From Chryseobacterium soldanellicola (GTDB taxonomy: Bacteria > Bacteroidota > Bacteroidia > Flavobacteriales > Weeksellaceae), in assembly GCF_900100115.1 (NCBI RefSeq), contig NZ_FNKL01000002.1:930001-994000 (forward strand): DNA of 64,000 nucleotides. Reading direction: 5' to 3'. The notes under the pieces are model-generated. The model saw nothing but the letters and a program-made list of their open reading frames with translations, was not told the origin of the DNA and made no database searches. The stretch's first letter is position 1, and each line of letters begins with the position of its first letter. The translations under genes were made by a program, and so were the position numbers. Positions 53,648 to 61,419 of this stretch are shown piece by piece.

Positions 53648-54643
53648 TTAGATCGCTTTTCTCAGTTTTTTATAAAAAGCTTCTTCCAGATCGGCAATAT
53701 GAAGCATTGATTTTGAAAGCTCGTTATAAATATTACTTTTTGAATTTCTGTTTTTGTAAACTCTTGCAATATCTACGGCGAAATCTCTCCAAAGGTCACC
53801 GATGGCAGTGATTTCTTTTGAAAGTTCTTTTAATTCGTCATTTTTAAGAATTACAGCAGCTTCTTGCAAAAAAGCACCGTAAATAAACCTGAACCCGCCA
53901 CCGCCGGTTCCGATTTCTTCCTGCATCCTGATCAATTGCCCAAGATAATGATTGGTTACTTTTGTGCCTTTTTTCTCGGCCCATTTCGGGATATTTCTTG
54001 CTACCCATCTCATGGCTCTTACGCCAATAATAGGAACAGGAGCGAGCATATTTTTACAAGTATCTTTAATGCCTTTTTTGATGGCTTCTTCCAGATTTAC
54101 ATGTTCCGGAATGTAGGTAGGGTAGTACATATGCCCTTTTGGAGGCAGTGCGCCTTTGGCATATCTTACTTTTTCCAATTCTTCTTCGGAAAGGGAGGTA
54201 GTGTAATCCATTACGGGATCACTGATCAAGAATTTTCCGTTTTCTTTTCCGTAGACCACCAAATTATGGGCATTGAAATGGAATTTATATTCTTCAGGGA
54301 AATAAGTAAGGTTAAAAACCCCAACCTGAAGTCCTGTAGGAATGTTTTTTTCTAAATTTCTCTCTAACGCCAGTTGAGCTTCTTTTGGGTTAGAAAATTT
54401 TTCTCTTTTAATTTTAATTCCCAGTCTTTTTGCCGCTTTGCTGAAAATAGCTCCGGGCATTGGTCTGTAACTAAAACCGGGTGCAAAATTTACTTTTAAG
54501 AAAGGTAAGTACACGAAAAACAATCCGGAACCTATTCCGAAGATCATGGGTTCGCTGAGTTTTAATCCTTTGTTAAGCAATAAATTAGAGGCAACACCGT
54601 TTTCGCAATGTGCTGTTTGGTGATGTTCAAAATTGAGTTCCAT
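53648..54643 (-). CDS. BtrH N-terminal domain protein (acyl transfer candidate)
   Basis: A 331-residue protein matching the BtrH_N family plus DUF4872. Cys13 in HHQTAHCENGVASNLL is the expected nucleophile and a His is in HFNAHNLVVYG, giving a Cys-His pair as in BtrH, which moves an acyl group from carrier protein to a small molecule in butirosin synthesis. It is therefore a strong candidate for joining the polyene acyl chain to the dialkylresorcinol hydroxyl (ester). It lies 1 base from the ABC ATPase gene. Confidence 0.8.
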   Translation of the reverse strand: MELNFEHHQTAHCENGVASNLLLNKGLKLSEPMIFGIGSGLFFVYLPFLKVNFAPGFSYRPMPGAIFSKAAKRLGIKIKREKFSNPKEAQLALERNLEKNIPTGLQVGVFNLTYFPEEYKFHFNAHNLVVYGKENGKFLISDPVMDYTTSLSEEELEKVRYAKGALPPKGHMYYPTYIPEHVNLEEAIKKGIKDTCKNMLAPVPIIGVRAMRWVARNIPKWAEKKGTKVTNHYLGQLIRMQEEIGTGGGGFRFIYGAFLQEAAVILKNDELKELSKEITAIGDLWRDFAVDIARVYKNRNSKSNIYNELSKSMLHIADLEEAFYKKLRKAI

Positions 54644-55047
54644 TATTTTCCGTTGAAATTTTTTAATTCATCCACTGAAATCCCGAATGCGTCGGCGTAT
54701 TTTTTCAGTACAGAATCGCTTAGTGTCTTAAAAATTTTTGGTTTTGCGTGTCTTTTCACTCGCCACTGCCACATTCCGACATAGGCTGCAAGAACCTGTA
54801 CATCCATTTTATTCAGTTCCATGAAATAAATAATAGGGCTTACTGTATTATTGGCAACGTTTTGTTTTGCTTCTTCTATTCTTTCATTAATTAAAGCTAA
54901 AGACTCTTCCAAAGCAGCTTTTTTAGCTTCCCAACCGATGCTGTTGGCGGTTGTGTAGTTGTTGTTTTCATCGGTCACGTACAAAACCTCGGTCATATTT
55001 GCCGATTTCAGGTTGCTTTCGTCTTGAGGAAGGTCTTGCTTTTTCAT
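54643..55047 (-). CDS. Hypothetical protein at head of operon
   Basis: A 134-residue protein, largely helical, with a central coiled stretch (EESLALINERIEEAKQNVANN) and a C-terminal part (SDSVLKKYADAFGISVDELKNFNGK) resembling the tail of a helix-turn-helix domain. No signal peptide. It is the first gene of the long minus-strand operon and shares one base with the BtrH-like gene. A regulatory role is possible but unsupported. Confidence 0.6.
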   Translation of the reverse strand: MKKQDLPQDESNLKSANMTEVLYVTDENNNYTTANSIGWEAKKAALEESLALINERIEEAKQNVANNTVSPIIYFMELNKMDVQVLAAYVGMWQWRVKRHAKPKIFKTLSDSVLKKYADAFGISVDELKNFNGK

Positions 55048-55212
55048 CTAAATATTTTTTAAGTTTTAGATCTCAGATGAAAAAAATTCACCTGTTTTAT
55101 GATTAACGGTATCGATCGGCTAAAATAGTGAAAATAGATTATATGTAAATCATATTATCTTTAGGGATAAAAATGTGCTTTAATTCACTGATAATAAATA
55201 AAGACTTTATAA

Positions 55213-55263
55213 AATATCTCATATTTGTAAAATAGATGATCTGTAACAACTCTATGAGATATT
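55213..55263. promoter_or_regulatory. Inverted repeat upstream of the M16 gene
   Basis: AATATCTCAT (55213-55222) and ATGAGATATT (55254-55263) form a perfect 10-base inverted repeat with a 31-base gap, lying 41 bases before the M16 gene ATG at 55304 and in the divergent region with the flexirubin operon. Confidence 0.4.
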
Positions 55264-55303
55264 CAGACTAATCTATTTGAAATTTGATTAAATAAATAAT
55301 ACT

Positions 55304-58216
55304 ATGAAGAAATTTTTTATTTCTGTTTCGCTTTTTTGTATGTTGAGTGCAATGGCGCAGAAATTTGAAACACAAAAACTGACGGATAATCAGGGATATA
55401 CCTATGAAACGGTGAAAAATGATCTGTCGGGTGTGAGAGTTTATACGTTAAAGAACGGATTGAAAGTTTATCTGGCAAAAAATGAGGATGCCCCAAGAAT
55501 TCAAACGTATATTCCGGTAAGAACGGGATCAAACAATGATCCGAGTGATAATACGGGATTAGCTCATTACTTGGAGCACATGGTTTTCAAGGGAACTTCA
55601 CATTTGGGAACTCAGGATTGGGCAAAAGAAAAAGTTTTGCTTCAGCAGATTTCTGATCTTTATGAGCAGCATAAAGCAGAAAAAGATCCTGAAAAGAAAA
55701 AAGCACTGTACAAAAAAATCGATGAGGTTTCTCAGGAAGCATCGAAATATGCGATCGCTAATGAATATGATAAAGCAATTTCATCTTTGGGAGCAACAGG
55801 AACCAACGCCCACACGTGGTTGGATGAAACGGTTTATAAAAACAATATTCCCGCAAATGAGCTTGAAAAATGGCTTAAAGTAGAAAAAGAACGTTTTTCT
55901 GAATTGGTTTTAAGGCTTTTCCATACAGAATTGGAAGCGGTTTATGAGGAATACAACAGAGCTCAGGATAACGACGGTCGTTTGGTAAATTATGCTTTAA
56001 TGGAAGCACTTTTCCCGAAACATCCAAACGGACAGCAAACTACAATTGGAACTTCAGAACATTTGAAAAGCCCTTCAATGGTAGCGATTCATAAATATTT
56101 TGACACGTATTATGTTCCTAATAATATGGCGGTTGTTTTAGTTGGAGATCTGGATTATGATAAAACGATAAAATTAGTTGATCAGTATTTCGGTTCTTTC
56201 AAATACAAAGAATTGCCAATGAAAAAAATGGTAACGGAAGCTCCAATGACTTCAATTGTTACCAGAACAGTAAAAAGTCCGTCAACACCGAGAATGACAA
56301 TGGCCTGGAGAACCGATTCTTACGGAACTCAGGAAGCAAGATTGGCTGATGTTGTGGCTGAAATTTTAAGTAACAGAGGTGATGCAGGCTTGATCGATCT
56401 TAATATTAATCAAAAACAAAAAACTTTAGGCGCAGGAGCTTACGAATCACCATTTAAAATGTACGGTTCTTTTGCGTTGACGGTAACTCCGAAAGACGGA
56501 CAAAGTTTTGATGAGGCTAAAAAATTATTGCTCGATCAATTAAATTTGGTTAAAAAAGGTCAATTCCCTGACTGGATGCTGAAAGCGATCGTGAACGATA
56601 AGAAAGTTCAGAGAATGAAGACCTGGGAAACGGCAGATGGCTTAGCGACCAATCTTTACGATTCTTATATCAATGGCAGAACCTGGCAGCAGGAATTGGA
56701 TGAAATTAATGAATATGAAAAAATCTCAAAATCTGATGTTGTAAAATTTGCGAATGAATTTTTCAAGGATAATTATGTAGTTGTTTACAAAGAAAAAGGA
56801 GTGAATGATAAGCTGGTTCGTGTACAAAATCCGGGAATTACGCCGATTAAACTGAACAGAGAGGCTCAATCACCTTTCTTAAAAGAAGTTTTAGCGATAA
56901 AACCGACAGAAATCAAGCCTGAATTTATCGATTATAAAACAGCGATTCAAACGTCTCAGATTAAAGACAAAAAAATAAGCTTTGTTAAAAATAAATACAA
57001 CGAAATTGCTCAGGTTAACTATATTTTCCCTTTCGGAACAGATAATGACAAAGAATTGTCCCTTGCAATTACAACTTTAGAATATTTAGGAACAGATAAA
57101 TATACGCCTGAACAGTTGAAAGAGGAATTCTACAAGCTTGGAATTTCAAACTCTTTCAGAACTTCAAATGACCAGACAGTGATCACGTTGAGCGGACTGG
57201 AAAGTAATATGCAAAAAGGTGTTGAGCTGATGAATCATTGGCTGACCAACGTAAAAGCAGACAAAGCAATCTACGATCAAACCGTAAAAACGATCTTAGA
57301 ATCAAGAGAAGTTGCGAAAAAAGATAAGACAAGAATCATGGCTGCATTGAGCAATTATGCGAAATACGGGAAAGATTCTAGAATGACGGATATTGTTTCC
57401 AAGGAGCGTATGCAAAGCATCAATGTTGATGATTTAATGAAAAAAATTAAGACGATCAATCAATATCCTTACGAAGTTTTCTTATACGGAGAAGATCAGA
57501 AAGGATTGGAAAAAGCAGTTAAGCCTTACATCGCCAACACGACCTTACAGCCTGCAAAAGCAAAAATATATGCTGAGCCTGCAACAGAAGGAAAGGTATA
57601 TTTCACCAATTACGACATGGTACAAATGGAAATGTCTAAAATTGCAAAGGGTGACAACGTAAACCTTGGAAACTTCGGAAAAGCCAATGTTTTCAACGAA
57701 TATTTCGGGCGAGGATTGTCTTCTATCGTTTTCCAGGAGATAAGAGAAAGTAAGTCTCTGGCGTATTCTGCCTATGTTTCTTACGCGACAGCTAACGAAA
57801 AAGATCACCCGAATTATGTAACGAATTATATCGGAACTCAGGCAAATAAATTACCTTTGGCTGTAACGGCAATGAATGATTTAATGGCTCAATTGCCACA
57901 AATCCCGGCTCAGTTTGAAAATTCTAAAGGTTCTGCACTGAAGCAGATTGCATCCAACAGAATCAACAGAACGAGCATTTTCTTTAATCAGTTAGCACTG
58001 AAAAAATTAGGCGTTGATTATGATATCAGAAAAGATATTTATGCTGAAATCCAGGGATTGAGCTTACCTCAGCTGACAAGCTTTTATGACACTGAGATCA
58101 AACCATTGAAATACAATACAGCCATCATCGGGAAAAAAGAAAACCTGAATATGGAATCTATTAATAAAATGGGAGAATTTAAAGAGGTGACTCTTGAAGA
58201 GATCTTCGGGTATTAA
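55304..58216 (+). CDS. M16 family zinc metallopeptidase
   Basis: A 970-residue peptidase with signal peptide (MKKFFISVSLFCMLSAMAQ). The inverted zinc motif HxxEH is at His88-Glu91-His92 (HYLEHMVFKGT) with the downstream Glu near ELEAVYEEYNRAQDN. A second inactive-type M16 domain occupies the C-terminal half, giving a pitrilysin-like two-domain clam. It would degrade peptides in the periplasm. It is embedded among pigment genes with its own orientation; a direct role is not evident. Confidence 0.88.
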   Translation: MKKFFISVSLFCMLSAMAQKFETQKLTDNQGYTYETVKNDLSGVRVYTLKNGLKVYLAKNEDAPRIQTYIPVRTGSNNDPSDNTGLAHYLEHMVFKGTSHLGTQDWAKEKVLLQQISDLYEQHKAEKDPEKKKALYKKIDEVSQEASKYAIANEYDKAISSLGATGTNAHTWLDETVYKNNIPANELEKWLKVEKERFSELVLRLFHTELEAVYEEYNRAQDNDGRLVNYALMEALFPKHPNGQQTTIGTSEHLKSPSMVAIHKYFDTYYVPNNMAVVLVGDLDYDKTIKLVDQYFGSFKYKELPMKKMVTEAPMTSIVTRTVKSPSTPRMTMAWRTDSYGTQEARLADVVAEILSNRGDAGLIDLNINQKQKTLGAGAYESPFKMYGSFALTVTPKDGQSFDEAKKLLLDQLNLVKKGQFPDWMLKAIVNDKKVQRMKTWETADGLATNLYDSYINGRTWQQELDEINEYEKISKSDVVKFANEFFKDNYVVVYKEKGVNDKLVRVQNPGITPIKLNREAQSPFLKEVLAIKPTEIKPEFIDYKTAIQTSQIKDKKISFVKNKYNEIAQVNYIFPFGTDNDKELSLAITTLEYLGTDKYTPEQLKEEFYKLGISNSFRTSNDQTVITLSGLESNMQKGVELMNHWLTNVKADKAIYDQTVKTILESREVAKKDKTRIMAALSNYAKYGKDSRMTDIVSKERMQSINVDDLMKKIKTINQYPYEVFLYGEDQKGLEKAVKPYIANTTLQPAKAKIYAEPATEGKVYFTNYDMVQMEMSKIAKGDNVNLGNFGKANVFNEYFGRGLSSIVFQEIRESKSLAYSAYVSYATANEKDHPNYVTNYIGTQANKLPLAVTAMNDLMAQLPQIPAQFENSKGSALKQIASNRINRTSIFFNQLALKKLGVDYDIRKDIYAEIQGLSLPQLTSFYDTEIKPLKYNTAIIGKKENLNMESINKMGEFKEVTLEEIFGY

Positions 58217-58279
58217 TTTTTAAATTAAAATGATATTGAAAGTGAGGTAGAAATGCCTCACTTTTTGTTTTTTGTTTTG

Positions 58280-58380
58280 ACCACAGATTTACACGAATTT
58301 GCACAAATGATTGAGAATAATAAAAATGTAAAAAATATTTAAAACATAAACATCTGTGCAAATTCGTGTAAATCTGTGGT
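58280..58380. repeat. Long palindromic repeat (30-base arms)
   Basis: Arms 58280-58309 and 58351-58380 match at 29 of 30 positions around a 41-base loop. Fragments of the same element are present near 25424-25452 and 18928-18955. Confidence 0.8.
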
Positions 58381-58444
58381 TAACATAAAAGGAAACAAAA
58401 AGCTGCACAAAACGTACAGCTTTTATATATGTAAAGTAAATTTT

Positions 58445-58888
58445 CTAAGATTTCACTTCCTGAATAAACAAATTGATTTCCGCTCTGATCAGCAATTCGT
58501 CATTATTAAAAGTCTCACAAAAGATATTGCAGATGTTTTCATATTGAGAAATCAACGATGCTTTTGAAATAATCTTATCACCAACTTTTGGAAGTGCAAA
58601 AATTTCAATTTTCTTGATATTGGTAATAAAACCGATTACTTTTGTGTCAGCTTCAGGGTTTTCGAAGAAACTTTGCCCTAGAATTGAGGAACAGGTTTGT
58701 GCCAAATTTTCAATTAACCCTGCTTCAACAAATTCATTATGATGAACAAAAATATTGTCTTCCAGAATTTCAAAGGAAGTCACAACTTTTTCTTTGGTCA
58801 GTTCCAAAATATAATCGGCCATCAGCATTGGCTCGCGATGCGGCAGAAAATTGTGTATGTTGATGATATTATCTTCCTTGATTTCCAT
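58445..58888 (-). CDS. Hotdog 3-hydroxyacyl dehydratase, active form
   Basis: A 147-residue hotdog protein with LPHREPMLMADYI and the catalytic pair: His near residue 50 (IFVHHNEF) and Glu in AGLIENLAQ. It resembles the ApeI-type dehydratase of aryl polyene pathways and should remove water from hydroxyacyl intermediates. It is 5 bases downstream of the second hotdog gene, with which it probably forms a heterodimer. Confidence 0.8.
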   Translation of the reverse strand: MEIKEDNIINIHNFLPHREPMLMADYILELTKEKVVTSFEILEDNIFVHHNEFVEAGLIENLAQTCSSILGQSFFENPEADTKVIGFITNIKKIEIFALPKVGDKIISKASLISQYENICNIFCETFNNDELLIRAEINLFIQEVKS

Positions 58889-58893
58889 TACAA

Positions 58894-59325
58894 TTATTTT
58901 ACAACAGTTTTCATTTGGGATTTTGCGATAACGGTTTCATTGATCTTAGTGATAATTTCAACCAACGTTACGCCCATCATTTCATTCAGAATCGTAGCTT
59001 CCGTTGTGAGCTGATCTCCTACTTTAGGCAAAGCCTCGGCTTCAAAAGATTTGATCGCGCCAATATATCCTGTCGGAGCTTCTTTTCCTAACAAATAAAA
59101 TTGATACCCCGTGTGTAAAGCCACACTTTGCGCCTGATGCTCGATCAATCCTGAAGCCTGAAAAATCCCGTTCTGAACAAAAATATTATCCTCTTTTATT
59201 TCAAATCCTGAAATTAAATGATTTTCAGAATAGGCTGCAATGCTGTTGACCATTACAAAAGGGAATCGTTGCGGAATTAAGCTTTCCACAAAATTTTGAT
59301 CGGATGTCGGCAATTTGTTTTCCAT
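58894..59325 (-). CDS. Hotdog dehydratase partner, His lost
   Basis: A 143-residue hotdog protein starting at ATG 59325 (MENKLPTSD). IPQRFPFVMVNSI and SGLIEHQAQS mark the fold and keep the helix Glu, but the catalytic His is replaced (IFVQNGIFQ). It looks like the inactive ApeP-type partner. Its ATG overlaps the DarB stop (TAATG), so it is co-translated with it. Confidence 0.78.
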   Translation of the reverse strand: MENKLPTSDQNFVESLIPQRFPFVMVNSIAAYSENHLISGFEIKEDNIFVQNGIFQASGLIEHQAQSVALHTGYQFYLLGKEAPTGYIGAIKSFEAEALPKVGDQLTTEATILNEMMGVTLVEIITKINETVIAKSQMKTVVK

Positions 59326-60464
59326 TAGTAAACGGTTAACAAAGCACAAGAATAGGCAAATCTTCCACTTTCAGGAACACAAAGAAGCACTTTTTCTCCT
59401 TTTTTCAATCTTCCCGAATTCATTAATTGCTCTAAAGCGATGAAAATAGAACCTGCGCCGATATTTCCCACTTCAGAAAGGTTATAGAACCATTTTTCCC
59501 AAGGGAAATCCAATCCTACATTCGCAAATTCGTTTTTTAAACCTTCTTTAAAATAACCTGAAGAAATATGTGCCAAAACATGGTCAACAGTGTCAGGATC
59601 AAGATTATGCTTGTCGAATGAAGATCTCAAACTTTCGGCACCTTTCACTAAAATATATTTATCTAAAATTTTAGTGTCTTGTTTTAATGCAAAAATTGAT
59701 TGCTTCAGCCATTCGTCAGATGGATAATCTGCCCATGATTTTAAGCTTCCGTCTTCCTGCTTTTCACAACCGGAATACATACAGGCTTCGATCTCGTGTG
59801 CGTAAGAATAAAAATCAATGAATTCTATTTTTAAAGAAACTTCATTTTCTCTTGGTTGGTTTTCCAGTAAAAAAGCTCCGGCACCATCAGAAAGCATCCA
59901 TCTCAGGAATTCTCTTTTGAAAGCAATAATGGGTCTTTCTTCTAATAAAACTAAATTTTCTGCTTCATGGTTGAATTTATCGGCCGTCATCCAGGCAGAC
60001 ATTCTTTCAGAGCCTAAGCAGACTGCATTTTTATGAACTCCTGCTTTTACAGAAAGAAAACCGTAGTTCAGCGCGTTCATCCCGGAATTGCAAAGCCCCG
60101 TTGCGGTGTTAATGGCTAAAGGTTTTCCAATGTTAAGCTCACCGTGGATCATGGAAGCATGGGAAGGCTGTATCTGATCGGGAGAAGAGGTTCCTACGGA
60201 AAGAAGCTCCATATCTTCTTTTCTGAATTTGTCATCAAAAAGTCCTTCTACAGCGTTGGCTGCGATCTGAGCATTGGTATGGGTGGGATTTCCTTCTTTG
60301 TCTAAAGCGTAATACCTTGTCGTAATTTTGTTATTCCTTAAAATAAGAGCTTTTGCCTTAGAGGGAGCGTCATTTATATAACCAAGATACGTTTCCATTT
60401 CATCATTTGAAACCGGCTCATTGGGTAGGTATGTTGATGCTTTTGTTATAAATACGTCGTACAT
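59325..60464 (-). CDS. darB: Dialkylresorcinol ketosynthase DarB
   Basis: A 379-residue FabH-type ketosynthase. Cys125 is in NTATGLCNSGMNALN, His in HVLAHISSGYF and Asn in LSEVGNIGAGS, forming the Cys-His-Asn triad. Length and pairing with the flavoprotein downstream in the operon match DarB, which condenses two acyl chains into a cyclohexanedione. It starts 1 base after the darA stop and overlaps the next hotdog gene. Confidence 0.85.
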   Translation of the reverse strand: MYDVFITKASTYLPNEPVSNDEMETYLGYINDAPSKAKALILRNNKITTRYYALDKEGNPTHTNAQIAANAVEGLFDDKFRKEDMELLSVGTSSPDQIQPSHASMIHGELNIGKPLAINTATGLCNSGMNALNYGFLSVKAGVHKNAVCLGSERMSAWMTADKFNHEAENLVLLEERPIIAFKREFLRWMLSDGAGAFLLENQPRENEVSLKIEFIDFYSYAHEIEACMYSGCEKQEDGSLKSWADYPSDEWLKQSIFALKQDTKILDKYILVKGAESLRSSFDKHNLDPDTVDHVLAHISSGYFKEGLKNEFANVGLDFPWEKWFYNLSEVGNIGAGSIFIALEQLMNSGRLKKGEKVLLCVPESGRFAYSCALLTVY

Positions 60465-60465
60465 T

Positions 60466-61380
60466 CTATTTTAAATTAATTCCTTGTAAATATTCTCTTT
60501 GTTTTTTTCTTTTTAACCAAAAAATTGGTGTTGTCAGCAGGTGCAAAACTAAAACTATCGGCGAAATAATCCAGATAGCGGCCATCAAATATACCTTAAA
60601 GAATTTTATCAGCAATGGGCGCTTTTCTTTTTTCTTCATGATAAGGCCAGACCAAATGGTGAAAATTTTATTCCCGACCTTCTCTACTCTTACCAGGAAA
60701 GGACGGATCTCGACGGCTCCGTTTTGTACCAGATCAGGTTGTAAATTTGAGAGATCATTGGCTGAAAAATGCTTTTCAATGATCTGGCCATATTTTACAG
60801 AGCCTGTAATTTCTTCATCAGAAACTCCTGCGGCAGGAAGTAATCCTGATTTCTCTTTTTGACCTGTTGTCATCCAGCGAAGGATCGTCAAAACACTTGT
60901 ATAATTGTCGTGTCTGTCTACCAGCGCAATATTTCCTACCAGTTTTGCTTTCAGGTCTTTTAAATATACTTTTAATTTTTCCTGAGAAAGCATCCACATA
61001 TTTCTTGTTCCTGAAACGGTCACGACAGGTGTTTCTTTTAAAATACCTTCAGCATAGCTGCTCTTCAGGAACGAGATAACCGGAATAGAAGGCGTTAAAT
61101 ACCAAACCTGATATCCAAAAATGATAAGGTCAAACTTTTTATTCAAAACTTCTGCCGGCGGCGGAAGGATCTCACTCGGAATCTGCAGATAAGACTCCGG
61201 GAAAGTATTAAAAAACACGTCATTAGACCAGGGAAAAGCAAAATCTTCCTTTAGCTTAATGTTGTAATACGTAACGTCATATTCTTCGTTTTTATTTTCA
61301 AACGGCTTAGCGACATTTTTTACGATATCTTCTAATTGCCCGGTTTGGGTATAATATATAACGAGTATATTTTTTTTCAT
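60466..61380 (-). CDS. darA: Dialkylresorcinol-forming flavoprotein DarA
   Basis: A 304-residue flavodoxin-like protein: ILVIYYTQTGQLEDI is the FMN phosphate loop, and FDLIIFGYQVWYLTP follows. The C-terminal 60 residues form a membrane segment (FKVYLMAAIWIISPIVLVLHLL). It is the partner of DarB and is expected to aromatise the cyclohexanedione to the dialkylresorcinol. It is the first gene of a small minus-strand operon darA-darB-dehydratases. Confidence 0.85.
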   Translation of the reverse strand: MKKNILVIYYTQTGQLEDIVKNVAKPFENKNEEYDVTYYNIKLKEDFAFPWSNDVFFNTFPESYLQIPSEILPPPAEVLNKKFDLIIFGYQVWYLTPSIPVISFLKSSYAEGILKETPVVTVSGTRNMWMLSQEKLKVYLKDLKAKLVGNIALVDRHDNYTSVLTILRWMTTGQKEKSGLLPAAGVSDEEITGSVKYGQIIEKHFSANDLSNLQPDLVQNGAVEIRPFLVRVEKVGNKIFTIWSGLIMKKKEKRPLLIKFFKVYLMAAIWIISPIVLVLHLLTTPIFWLKRKKQREYLQGINLK

Positions 61381-61399
61381 TAAAAATTTTTATCGGTTA

Positions 61400-61407
61400 C
61401 AAAAATA
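61400..61407 (-). promoter_or_regulatory. -7 element of darA operon
   Basis: Reads TATTTTTG on the minus strand (TAnnTTTG), 19 bases before the darA start, in a 39-base gap. Confidence 0.4.
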
Positions 61408-61419
61408 TGCTTTTCATAT

